Of a stretch of DNA of 13,934 nucleotides, positions 1 to 7,592 are shown piece by piece (the stretch's first letter is position 1; every line of letters begins with the position of its first letter). A program made the position numbers and the translations under genes. The notes beneath the pieces are model-generated. The model saw only the letters and a list, made by a program, of their open reading frames with translations, was not told the origin of the DNA and did no database searches. Source of the stretch: Terriglobia bacterium (GTDB taxonomy: Bacteria; Acidobacteriota; Terriglobia; UBA7540); the NCBI GenBank assembly GCA_030040515.1, contig JASHTO010000083.1, forward strand, positions 1 to 13,934. The letters run 5' to 3'.

Positions 1-39
1 AAGAGGGGGAGGGGAGTTGAGGTGAGGGGTCTTGTCAAG
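1..39. repeat. G-rich intergenic repeat, copy 1 (partial)
   Basis: This purine-rich stretch is nearly the same as the segment at 1494-1530; the two differ by a few single-base changes or indels in G runs. At the second site the segment is the right arm of a long imperfect palindrome. Here the window begins inside the element, so the left arm is not visible. The core reads like GGGGAGTTGAGGTGAGGGG. Similar CTCACC/GGTGAG palindromes are common intergenic repeats in many bacterial genomes; that is general knowledge and was not searched. Confidence 0.6.
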
Positions 40-142
40 AGGATAAGAAAACTGGAAACGCCGATTCCCAAAACTGTCGAACTCCGGGGCCTCCCCGGCA
101 GGGCGGGGGATCCTCGCTGCGGGAAATAGGGTTTCGAGCGAC

Positions 143-1372
143 ATGCGAATGGTCTCCGCGTTCAAAAATCGATTCGTCGGCTATTTGTGGATCGTTATCA
201 TCTCGGCAGCCGGAGCCTGGGCGCAGGTTGGGCCGGCCTGCCAGATTTCCGGAATCGTGCGCGACTCCTCGGGGGCGCCGGTCCAAGGCGCCAAAGTGAT
301 GCTTGTCGACAAGGCCGGCCATGTTTCAGCATCGCAAGTGACATCGCCCACAGGAGCTTATGCTTTTGCCAAAGTTGTATGCAGCGACTGGCAGGTCAAA
401 TCCGAACGCACGGGTTACCGTCCGTACGCTGTCGGGAACGTTCACCTAACCACGGGGCAGAAGGCAGCGGTTGACCTGGTCCTGGAGCCGTTGGCAGGCG
501 CTGCGGCGGGACACACCACTGACCAAAATTCGCTGAATTCGGTAGAGTTCTACCAGGCCTCACCGCTCAGGGCCGACGAGGTGGTGGGCGCGGTGGATCC
601 TGCGGGGTATTCTTCGCCCGGCGATTCGAACACCACCGCGATGCTTCTGGGCGGCGCGGCCGCGCTGCGCCAGAATTCGGCAGGTACCCTACCCAACCCA
701 GACTCACAAGCTTCCCACGGCGAGCAGGACATTTATGACCGTGGGGCAAAGCTTCTGGCACGGCACGACGTCGCTGGCGCTTTGGAAATATTCAAAACAG
801 GCCTTGCACAGTACCCGAATTCGACCGATTTGCAAATCGGCTTGGGTATCGCCCTCTACTTGAGTGGCCAGTACTACGAGGCCGTGCGGTCGCTGATCCA
901 AGCCACTGATATTGATCCCAAGGCCTGCCGTCCTTATCTCTTTCTTGCCGATATTTCGGGCACGTCTCCCAATGAATCTGCCGCGGTTGCCGAAAGGCTC
1001 AAGCGGTTTTACGAGCTTTATCCCCAGGATGCACGGGCAGTTTTCTATTTCGCCTTGAGCCGATGGCGGCAAATGGCAAACGCGGGAACCAACGACGGGT
1101 GGGACGAGATTGAGGGGCTCTTGAAGAACTCCATTGCGCTCGATCCCAAATTCCCGGACGCCCACTTGCAACTCGGCTCCCTCTATACCAACCAAAGCCG
1201 GTTCCCAGAAGCAATCGAGCAGTACCGCCAGACCATCGCCCTGAATCCTTCTTCAGCGGCCGCGCACTACAAATTGGGCCAAGTGCTAGAGCGCACCGGA
1301 CACGGGAAAGAGGCCGAACGAGAATTCAAGATTTCGAGTAGCCTTCGCGGCCAGTCCGAAGCGGCACAGTAA
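143..1372 (+). CDS. Secreted carboxypeptidase-regulatory-like / TPR protein
   Basis: The protein has 409 residues. Residues 1-27 form a Sec signal peptide: basic start, hydrophobic core YLWIVIISAAGA, and a likely cleavage after AWA before QVGPA. Residues about 34-112 resemble a carboxypeptidase-regulatory or Cna-B-type beta-sandwich (SGIVRDSSGAPVQGAKV, then TSPTGAYAF). Residues about 125-195 are a low-complexity linker. Residues about 198-400 contain TPR-like helical pairs; the clearest are the last two (AHLQLGSLY and AAHYKLGQVLERTGHGKEAE). The likely role is a periplasmic or surface scaffold protein; no catalytic motif is visible. The large protein at 3318 shares the export-plus-TPR theme, so the two may act together, which is inference. 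The start is uncertain between ATG 143 and ATG 149, because the upstream purine tract is only a weak ribosome site. Confidence 0.85.
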   Translation: MRMVSAFKNRFVGYLWIVIISAAGAWAQVGPACQISGIVRDSSGAPVQGAKVMLVDKAGHVSASQVTSPTGAYAFAKVVCSDWQVKSERTGYRPYAVGNVHLTTGQKAAVDLVLEPLAGAAAGHTTDQNSLNSVEFYQASPLRADEVVGAVDPAGYSSPGDSNTTAMLLGGAAALRQNSAGTLPNPDSQASHGEQDIYDRGAKLLARHDVAGALEIFKTGLAQYPNSTDLQIGLGIALYLSGQYYEAVRSLIQATDIDPKACRPYLFLADISGTSPNESAAVAERLKRFYELYPQDARAVFYFALSRWRQMANAGTNDGWDEIEGLLKNSIALDPKFPDAHLQLGSLYTNQSRFPEAIEQYRQTIALNPSSAAAHYKLGQVLERTGHGKEAEREFKISSSLRGQSEAAQ

Positions 1373-1447
1373 TCATCCTCCGGCAAAGCCAGGTGGCTTT
1401 ACGGTGGCTTGCCCGCAAAGGGGCCTGACCGCCACCACTGGAAGAAA

Positions 1448-1530
1448 CTCCTCACCTTCGCCTTTCTTTCCTCCGCCGGGGGAGAGGAAAGAAAAGAGGG
1501 GAGGGGAGTTGGGGTGAGGGTCTTATCGAA
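1448..1530. repeat. Imperfect palindromic intergenic repeat, copy 2
   Basis: CTTTCTTTCCTC (1462-1473) pairs with GAGGAAAGAAAAG (1484-1496) apart from one extra A. The outer CTCACC (1451-1456) pairs with GGTGAG (1513-1518), so the whole block can fold into one long hairpin. The right arm matches positions 1-39. It follows the stop of the upstream gene and precedes the pseudogene at 1555. It may work as a transcription terminator, but there is no clean T run after the stem, so a REP-like repeat is the better label. Confidence 0.6.
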
Positions 1531-1554
1531 ACGAAACCGGCCTGAGGTAAGGAG

Positions 1555-2305
1555 ATGACTTCACGCGAACGCTTGCGCACCGCGCTGCGGCGAGAGGAAC
1601 CTGATCGGATTCCCATCGGTTTCGGCCAGGATTTTCATAATGGCATTAATGAAGTGGTGTACCAGAACCTGCTTTCGTATCTGCAGATCGACACGTCGGC
1701 TCCACTCCGTATTTATGACCTGATGCAGTGCCCGGCGGCGGTCGATGAACGCGTTCTGGAACGCTTCCACGTTGACACTCGATATATCATGGCCAATCCC
1801 AACGAGAATTGGCCGCAGAAAGTGGAAAGCGACGGCAGCTATGAGGACGAATGGGGCGTTTATCGGAAGCGCTGCGGTTACTATTGCGACAGTGTGTGGG
1901 TTTGAAGAATATATGGGCGATCTGGCGCGCGAGCCCCAGCTTGTTTGCCCGCTGGTGGATCGTGTGCTGGAATGGATGATGGAATTCACCTCCCATTATC
2001 TGAACGAGATCGGCGATTATGTTGAGGGCTGGTGGATGGGCGACGACTGGGGAAAACGGACCGGGCCCATCATGAATCTCCAGACCTTCATGTCAGTTTC
2101 CATGCCGCGTTACCGGCGATTGATTGACTTGGTGAAGTCCAAAACCCGGGCCAAAGTTTGTCTCCACACGTGCGGAGCCACGTATGGGATGCTCCCGGAT
2201 TTGGCGGATGTGGGAGTTGACGTCGTTCATCCCTTGCAGCCTACGGCGCGCGGGAATGAGGATCCAGTTCGTATCAAACGTGAGTTTGGAAATCACCTTT
2301 GTTAG
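1555..2305 (+). pseudogene. Uroporphyrinogen-decarboxylase-family protein, decayed
   Basis: The first frame (1555-1905) starts MTSRERLRTALRREEPDRIP, the usual beginning of URO-D/MtaA-like proteins, and continues to a DEWGVYRKR stretch. It stops at TGA 1903-1905. Family sequence resumes in another frame at about 1895 (GFEEYMGDLAREPQLV) and runs through LHTCGATYGMLPDLADVGVD and HPLQPTARG to a stop at 2305. Two defects are visible. The segment normally found between the DEWG region and the FEEYMGDL helix (roughly 60 residues in relatives, from memory) is missing and the frame shifts there. The C-terminal part with the GG(I/V)D strand is also absent. About 240 residues remain of a usual 340-380. 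Start at ATG 1555: a GAGG ribosome site lies 7 bases upstream. Relatives include uroporphyrinogen decarboxylases and corrinoid methyltransferases; the exact subfamily cannot be fixed. Confidence 0.85.
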
Positions 2306-2358
2306 CGTGCTTGCACAGTAGAGCCGTGGAGCGGCGCTAGATTGTAGCCCATAGCGTG
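2306..2358. other. Short gene-free stretch after the URO-D pseudogene
   Basis: No coding signal is visible. It contains GAGCCGTGG at 2321-2329, repeated exactly at 2458-2466, directly after the inverted-repeat element that follows. Confidence 0.4.
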
Positions 2359-2457
2359 AGAAGGTGTGAATTTTTCGATTTTGGGGATTTTCGCCTGCTC
2401 TTTTTCAATGAGTTACGACGCCAAAATCGACCATTTTTCAATTAATTCACACCTTCT
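2359..2457. repeat. 99-bp inverted-repeat element (MITE-like or IS-end cruciform)
   Basis: The ends are a perfect 14-bp inverted repeat: AGAAGGTGTGAATT (2359-2372) and its complement at 2444-2457. A second inner pair, CGATTTTGG (2376-2384) and CCAAAATCG (2421-2429), continues the stem. The element is AT-richer than its surroundings and has no plausible reading frame. A 9-bp direct repeat GAGCCGTGG lies directly after its right end (2458) and 29 bases before its left end (2321). It may be a non-autonomous mobile element or a leftover of a larger insertion sequence. I do not recognise the family. Confidence 0.65.
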
Positions 2458-2699
2458 GAGCCGTGGGTCGGGGTATGGCTTTCGCCCTGAGCCCCATAGA
2501 GACAAAAGAAAGCCAGGTTCGCTCGCTAATGGCCAGGATTTTCTGTCGCCCGGGGCTGCCCGCCGGCATTGACAACTGCCCCAAGGCTACGTCGTAGGCT
2601 ACTGTATCACGGCCCTCCGGGCCTGGACGGAAAGTCTCATCGCAGATCCGCGAGGGCTTATTCTAACGCCCAGGGGAGAATGGGGTGTCCCGAATGCTA
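2458..2699. other. Gene-free stretch between repeat elements
   Basis: I see no convincing gene on either strand in these 240 bases. Short GC-rich inverted stretches are present (for example CGGCCC..GGGCCTG near 2610), but no promoter or terminator I can defend. The stretch lies among mobile-element remnants and is probably debris. Confidence 0.4.
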
Positions 2700-2718
2700 T
2701 ACAGCGCGAGATTAATCA

Positions 2719-3159
2719 ATAGGCATACGGAGAAGCGGTTACCCGTCCCCCCTGCCTCCAAACCGGACAGGCGGATCTCCCGCATCCGGCTTTCCAGTCG
2801 GTGGTTTTACCTCGAAGAGGAGTGATGAACGAGCTTCCTGCGCGTACACGACCTTCCGGCCATTCTGTCTCCAACCACCTGCGCGTGCTCCGTCTCACCA
2901 AGGCACGGTACCTGTCGGTGGATCGAACCGAGAACGCTTCCCAACGAGGTCATCCTCCAGGGGAACTCGGGACTTCGCCTTTCGCTAGCAGGCTCGCCGC
3001 ATCGCGCCGGCCGAATCAAGTTTCTGTGCGTACGGACTGGCCGTTCACCTCCTGCTGCTCTCCACCCCGTGTCATCACGACGCAGTTGCAGTCGGTTACG
3101 AGTTACGTTGACTCGGAGAGGACTTCCACCGCTCTGATCGTGTGCGCCCAAAGACGCAC
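2719..3159 (-). mobile_element. Group II intron lacking a reverse transcriptase ORF
   Basis: Read on the minus strand, this begins GTGCG, the group II 5' consensus, folding at once as GTGCG..CGCAC. It continues with domain I-like sequence (GGTGGAAGTCCTCTCC, then AACCGACTGCAACTGCGTCG). The 3' part holds a 34-nt domain V (see separate entry). It is followed by a domain VI-type stem, AGGCA pairing with TGCCT (plus-strand 2753-2757 and 2721-2725), and a terminal AT. The total is about 441 nt with no room in domain IV for an intron-encoded protein, so mobility or splicing would need a partner in trans. A possible EBS1 (TAGCG, complement of 2983-2987) can pair with the CGCTA that ends the 5' exon. 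The exact 3' boundary is uncertain by a few bases. Confidence 0.8.
2760..2793 (-). ncRNA. Group II intron domain V
   Basis: On the minus strand the stem AAGCCGGA pairs with TCCGGTTT, giving the catalytic AGC triad opposite GTT with its G-U wobble. Above it come a two-base bulge (TG) and an upper stem GCGG/CCGC, capped by a GAGA tetraloop of GNRA type. The 34-nt length is the normal domain V length. The AGC triad occurs only in minus-strand reading, which sets the intron's orientation. Confidence 0.85.
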
Positions 3160-3317
3160 TAGCGCCGCCCTTGAGGGTGGCATGCCGGGCTGAAGCACAG
3201 CGCTACGTTCGAATGCACAATCATTTATGTCGCTCTGTAACAGAAAGAATGGCAATTTTCTACGAATTGATGTTCCAAGCCAGAATGTGTATGAAAACAA
3301 AGATTCGGGATAATTTC

Positions 3318-6300
3318 ATGTCGTTTGGACGACGCTCTTCCCAATCAGGTTTTCTCTCGCGACGCGATTTTGTCCGCTGGTGTGGATCGCCTTTGCTTGC
3401 AGGATTGGCCGCGCAACTGCGCCCCGACACGCTGAAGGCATTCCCAGAGCAAACCCCGCCCGGCTGCCCCGCCCTTTGGGCGGACTATCGCCTGATTCCA
3501 CACTACCGCACGCCCTCTACGCTCGACACGATCATAAGCCGGACGCACCCCGGACACGACGCTTACGTCTCCGAGGTGTATGCGGAAGAGGTTTCCGAAA
3601 TCCTGGCAAAGTGGAGCGCGGCGCTGCGCGAAGACCCTCGAAACCTTGGCCCAATGGTTGATGTTCTCTCGCCGAATGTTGCCGCTACAGCGCTGCGGCC
3701 GTTTACGGAGCGATCGCTGCGCAACCGATCAGGATTGCAGATCTGGCGGAGTGAGTTCGTTTCCGCCCCCTCCCTGGGCCGGGAAGCGTTTGTCCAGGAA
3801 CTGGCTGCCTTCGGCGCGCGCGCCTCGCACCTTCGTACCGTTGCATTCGAGGTAGCCGGCCTGACGATCAAGCAGGAATCTCCGCTCGTTTTTGCCACGC
3901 GCATTCGGTACGACCTGGTTGGTTCGACGTCCGGCAAGGACAGCGACGAACGAACGGGATCCTGGAACATTGAATGGGGGAGGGAAGCAAACGCTCGGCT
4001 ATCCATTCGCGATTGGCGAGCGCTTGAGGAAATCCATAGCTACGCCGCGGCGCCGATCTATCAGGACATCACCGTCTGGGCACTGGGAGAAAATCCCTCT
4101 TTCCACGAGCAGATGCTGCGTGGCACCGAGTATTGGCGGTCCGTGCTGGACGCCGCGTGCGGCATCGATGTGTACGGCAATAACGGGGTGGCATGCGGCG
4201 ACATCGATAATGACGGTTTCGATGAGATTTACGTTTGTCAGCCCGCCGGCCTTCCCAATCGCCTTTACCGGAACCGCGGCGACGGCCGATTCGACGACAT
4301 TACCGAAGCCGCGGGCGTAGGCGTGCTCGACGCCACATCGAGTGCGATTTTCGCCGACCTCCAGAACTTAGGAAACCAGGACCTGATCGTGGTGCGCACC
4401 AGCGGACCGCTGTTGTTCCGCAATGCGGGAAAGGGCAAATTTCAGCTTCAGCCGGATGTTTTCCGTTTCGCCCATTCGCCCCAGGGCAGTTTTACCGGGA
4501 CCGCGGTCGCCGATTACGACCGGGACGGTTGGTTGGACGTTTACTTTTGCCTGTATAGTTACTATGAAGGAATAGATCAATACCGATATCCCACGCCTTA
4601 TTACGATGCCCGGAATGGCCCTCCGAATTTCATGTTTCGGAATAATCGCGACGGCACCTTCAGTGACGTGACGGAATCCAGTGGACTCAACCAGAATAAC
4701 GACCGCTTCAGTTTCGATTGCGGCTGGTGCGACTACAACGACGACGGGTGGCCAGACCTTTACGTGGTGAATGATTTTGGTAGGAAAAACCTCTATCGCA
4801 ATAATGGTAATGGGACTTTCACGGACGTGGCCGAAGAGGCCGGGGTGGTGGACGTTGGGCCGGGCATGAGCTCCACGTGGTTCGACTATGACAACGACGG
4901 CCGCCAGGACCTCTACGTCTGCGACATGTGGGAGCCGGCGGGCACGCGCATCAGTACGCAGCCGGAGTTCATGAAAGCAGCACCGGAAAGCGTCCGCGCG
5001 CTTTACCGCCGCCACGCCAAAGGAAATTCCCTTTACCACAACCAAGGGAACGGGAATTTTGCGGACCGCAGCGCGACCGCCGGCGTCGAGAAGGCGGGGT
5101 GGTCGTGGATGTGCTCGGCGTGGGATTTTGACCACGATGGTTACTCGGACATCTATGTGGCCACAGGCATGATTTCCGGGCCGCAACGCTACGACCTGCA
5201 AGGATTCTTCTGGCGCCAGGTGGTGTCGCAATCGCCGCCCAGCGCGACGCAATCGCGGCCCTATGAGGAGGGTTGGAACGCCATCAACGAACTCATCCGT
5301 TCCGACGGCACCTGGGACGGCTATCAACGGAATGCTTTCTTCGCGAATAATGGCGACGGAACCTTCAGTCATGTGGCGGGCGCGGTGGGATTGGATTTCA
5401 CCGAAGATAGCCGGGCCTTCGCACTGGCTGACCTGGATCACGATGGCAGCCTGGAGTTGGTGCTCAAAAACCGCCTCGGGCCGCAGCTTCGCGTTCTTCG
5501 CAATGTCATGCAGGGCCGGGGCAACTCGATCAGCCTTCGGCTGCGCGGCCACCAAAGCAACCGGGACGCTATCGGTGCTACCGTCACTGTGGAAGCGCCC
5601 GGCCTGCGGCAAGTGAAGTTTCTCCACGCAGGAGTCGGATTCTTCGCGCAGCACACGAAAGAGTTATTTTTCGGGCTGGGACAACATCAGGGTGCGGTTC
5701 GGGCCACCGTGCGCTGGCCTAACGGGCTGGTGCAAGCTTTTGCAGGTTTGCCGGCCAATCACCGCATCGGGCTGGAAGAAGGTTCAAACGAGTATTCAGC
5801 GGAGGCCTTCGCCGCCCCCGCAGCCATTCCGCCAACCGCGCTCATCGAGCCGAAGGCGGAGCCCGCTCCCGACTGCTTCGAGACCTGGCTGCTGGACCCG
5901 CTGCCGGCGCCGCAATTCACCCTTCCCGGTCTCGACGGAAGGACCTATTCCCTGGCGGATTTTCGCGGCCGCACGGTGCTGCTTCACTTCTGGGATACAG
6001 CGGCTTCCGCGTGTACGCCGGCGCTGGAGCAGTTTCAGCGCCGTTACTCGGCCTGGCTGGAAAACGGCCTCCAAATGCTGGCCGTGCATGCGAATGCTGG
6101 AAGCAACGCGGAAACGGTTCGGGAGCTTGCACAGAAAAAGAGGCTGACTTTCCCGATTTTGTTGGCTTCGGACGACATGCTCGGGGTCTCGAATCTTCTT
6201 TACCGTTACCTGTTCGACCGACGGCGAAACCTCGGCATCCCGACTTCGTTCCTGATCGACGCAATAGGCCAGATTGTGAAGGTCTATCAAGGGCCGTTGG

Positions 6301-7157
6301 ACGTTGCCAAACTGGAAGAGGATCTTGGTCGTATTCCTCAGACTCCGGAGCAACGGCAAATCCGGGCCTTACCGTTTCCGGGAAGGTACTACGGCGGCGA
6401 ATTCCATCGCTTTCTGTTCACGTACGGCGTGGCGTTCTTTCGTGCGGGATATTACGACGAAGCGCTTGCCTGGTTTCACCAAGTCGTCAACAAATATCCG
6501 GAGTACGCGTCGGCTTACTACAATCTGGGAACGATTTACCTGAATAAAGGGATGCTTCCGCAAGCAGAGGAGAACTTGCGGCGCGCCACCGAACTTCGTC
6601 CCCTGGATGCGAGCGCCTGGAACAATCTGGGGATGGCTGTTGCGCAGCAAGGGCGTCCTCAAGCCGCCATCCAATACTTTCAGGAGGCGATTCGCCACAA
6701 TTCTCAGCACGTCGTGGCACTGGAGAATCTTGGGAAGGTTTACCAGGACCTGGGAAGGTTCGAAGATGCGCAGAGAGTTTTTGAACGCGCGCTCAGCATC
6801 AACCCACAAAGCCCTGAGGCGAACTACCACCTGGGAATGCTTTTCGCACAACACAACGACGCGGACCAGGCCCACGTGTTTTTGCAACGGGCCATCCAGC
6901 TCCGGCCCAATTATCCTGACGCGTTGAACAATCTCGGCGTCCTGAATATCCGGGAGGGAAACCTTCGCAAAGCGGCGGTCGCCCTGAGCGAGTGTATTCG
7001 CGTAGCTCCCGGCTTTGACGTCGCCTACTTGAATCTTGCCAAGGTGTACGTGGGGATGGGAAAGCCCGAGGAGGCGCGCAATACGCTGCAAAAGCTGCTT
7101 CAAGTTCACCCCGGAAATCCCGCCGCGCTCCAAGCCCTCCAGCAACTGGCCCCTTAA
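3318..7157 (+). CDS. Tat-exported CRTAC1-type VCBS/ASPIC - thioredoxin-like - TPR fusion protein
   Basis: The protein has 1279 residues from ATG 3318. This start has GGGA 8 bases upstream and gives a twin-arginine signal: SRRDFVRW at residues 14-21, then a hydrophobic run. ATG 3291 and TTG 3171 are alternatives. Residues about 60-280 are an unassigned N-terminal region. Six calcium-loop motifs of FG-GAP/VCBS type follow (DIDNDGFDE 295, DYDRDGWLD 399, DYNDDGWPD 472, DYDNDGRQD 523, DFDHDGYSD 603, DLDHDGSLE 705), then an ASPIC/UnbV domain (about 737-824). Residues about 862-1001 form a redoxin/TlpA-like fold whose active site reads FWDTAASACTPAL: only Cys899 remains, so ordinary disulfide chemistry is unlikely. 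Residues about 1035-1270 hold about seven TPRs. A periplasmic or surface binding or assembly role is inferred; the substrate is unknown. The coding frame is undamaged although mobile-element debris lies on both sides. Confidence 0.9.
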   Translation: MSFGRRSSQSGFLSRRDFVRWCGSPLLAGLAAQLRPDTLKAFPEQTPPGCPALWADYRLIPHYRTPSTLDTIISRTHPGHDAYVSEVYAEEVSEILAKWSAALREDPRNLGPMVDVLSPNVAATALRPFTERSLRNRSGLQIWRSEFVSAPSLGREAFVQELAAFGARASHLRTVAFEVAGLTIKQESPLVFATRIRYDLVGSTSGKDSDERTGSWNIEWGREANARLSIRDWRALEEIHSYAAAPIYQDITVWALGENPSFHEQMLRGTEYWRSVLDAACGIDVYGNNGVACGDIDNDGFDEIYVCQPAGLPNRLYRNRGDGRFDDITEAAGVGVLDATSSAIFADLQNLGNQDLIVVRTSGPLLFRNAGKGKFQLQPDVFRFAHSPQGSFTGTAVADYDRDGWLDVYFCLYSYYEGIDQYRYPTPYYDARNGPPNFMFRNNRDGTFSDVTESSGLNQNNDRFSFDCGWCDYNDDGWPDLYVVNDFGRKNLYRNNGNGTFTDVAEEAGVVDVGPGMSSTWFDYDNDGRQDLYVCDMWEPAGTRISTQPEFMKAAPESVRALYRRHAKGNSLYHNQGNGNFADRSATAGVEKAGWSWMCSAWDFDHDGYSDIYVATGMISGPQRYDLQGFFWRQVVSQSPPSATQSRPYEEGWNAINELIRSDGTWDGYQRNAFFANNGDGTFSHVAGAVGLDFTEDSRAFALADLDHDGSLELVLKNRLGPQLRVLRNVMQGRGNSISLRLRGHQSNRDAIGATVTVEAPGLRQVKFLHAGVGFFAQHTKELFFGLGQHQGAVRATVRWPNGLVQAFAGLPANHRIGLEEGSNEYSAEAFAAPAAIPPTALIEPKAEPAPDCFETWLLDPLPAPQFTLPGLDGRTYSLADFRGRTVLLHFWDTAASACTPALEQFQRRYSAWLENGLQMLAVHANAGSNAETVRELAQKKRLTFPILLASDDMLGVSNLLYRYLFDRRRNLGIPTSFLIDAIGQIVKVYQGPLDVAKLEEDLGRIPQTPEQRQIRALPFPGRYYGGEFHRFLFTYGVAFFRAGYYDEALAWFHQVVNKYPEYASAYYNLGTIYLNKGMLPQAEENLRRATELRPLDASAWNNLGMAVAQQGRPQAAIQYFQEAIRHNSQHVVALENLGKVYQDLGRFEDAQRVFERALSINPQSPEANYHLGMLFAQHNDADQAHVFLQRAIQLRPNYPDALNNLGVLNIREGNLRKAAVALSECIRVAPGFDVAYLNLAKVYVGMGKPEEARNTLQKLLQVHPGNPAALQALQQLAP

Positions 7158-7160
7158 AAG

Positions 7161-7290
7161 CGATGCCGAACTTCTGGCTATTGGAACCCACCCCGAGGAT
7201 CGACAGATGCGTTTCTCGCGAATGGCCCTCGCCACGCTGAAGCAGGATGGCGTGGAGTCTCATCACGTTGACTTCCTGCGCGACCGGTGA
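7161..7290 (+). pseudogene. Possible N-terminal remnant of an LmbE/PIG-L deacetylase
   Basis: Directly after the large gene's stop, one frame reads LLAIGTHPEDRQ, then LATLKQDGVESHHVDFLRDR and a stop. The order resembles the start of PIG-L/LmbE proteins (LAIGAHPDD, then a helix, then VVDLTRGE). The metal-site HPDD appears as HPED with a changed following segment, and the frame ends after about 42 codons. No own start codon or ribosome site is evident. The similarity is short, so this is a tentative call; chance coding is the alternative. Confidence 0.35.
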
Positions 7291-7350
7291 CTCGCCTTAA
7301 GGTAGGTACAGAAAATGGAGACCACTCAGCTCCCGATTTTATTTGGATCA

Positions 7351-7592
7351 ATGAAATTTTTTCGAAGGAAGAAGGAGGCGATGCGTGCGCGGTAGGTATC
7401 TGGGCGACTCCTACGACCTTGTCAAACGGATCTGGGCCGAGAACCTCATTTCCATCGGAACGCTTTACGCCCATCCGAAGTTCGTTCCTTCTACCATTCG
7501 CGATCAGTTCACCGCTGTGACCTTGATGCCGATTCTCGACCCCGCTGAACCACCCGAGGGACCTTACGGGGTTTTCCTTGATCCCCACATGC
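7351..7592 (+). pseudogene. Truncated, frameshifted conserved hypothetical protein
   Basis: ATG 7351 opens MKFFRRKKEAMRAR and then meets TAG. The cause is a 4-base tandem duplication, GGTAGGTA at 7391-7398: dropping one GGTA gives MRARYLGDSYDLVKR and a continuous frame (KFVPSTIRDQFTAVTLMPIL, then PPEGPYGVFLDPH). I recall proteins of this type (ARYLGDSYDLVKRFW...) as small uncharacterised proteins in environmental bacteria; function unknown. Family-like sequence ends abruptly near 7592, where the opposite-strand RepA fragment begins. An AAGGAGG ribosome-site-like run (7372-7378) lies just before the inner ATG 7381, a possible real start. Confidence 0.5.

Larger units (their letters stand above)
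2700..3239. mobile_element. Small TIR element (copy B) apparently split by a group II intron
   Basis: The left end TACAGCGCGAGATTAA (2700-2715) and right end TTATGTCGCTCTGTA (3225-3239) are inverted repeats. The right end is a 15/15 match to the complement of the left terminus of the element at 10356. The 41 bases 3199-3239 match the right end of that element (10450-10490) at 28 positions without gaps. Removing the intron 2719-3159 joins 2700-2718 to 3160 onward. The joined sequence aligns without gaps to the left end of the 10356 copy (24 of 33 bases), including TAGCG directly after the junction. The element without intron would be 99 bp, against 135 bp for the other copy. TA precedes the left end (2698-2699), but AC rather than TA follows the right end. 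Confidence 0.6.

Noticed and set aside
1389..1441. Terminator hairpin from CCAGGTGGC and GCCACCACTGG
   Set aside because: The arms are 33 bases apart, mismatched by a bulge, and no T run follows.
2801..3193. Open frames on both strands within 2801-3193
   Set aside because: They lie in the group II intron, whose RNA structure signals explain the region; the translations resemble no intron-encoded protein.
3171..3317. Upstream TTG start for the large CRTAC1-type protein
   Set aside because: It would add 49 residues translated from MITE-end sequence and bury the twin-arginine signal; ATG 3318 puts SRRDFVRW at the usual distance.
4368..5654. Long minus-strand open frame (428 codons) opposite the VCBS region
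   Set aside because: It mirrors the codon pattern of the plus-strand gene with its clear motifs; its own translation shows no domain and is a shadow.
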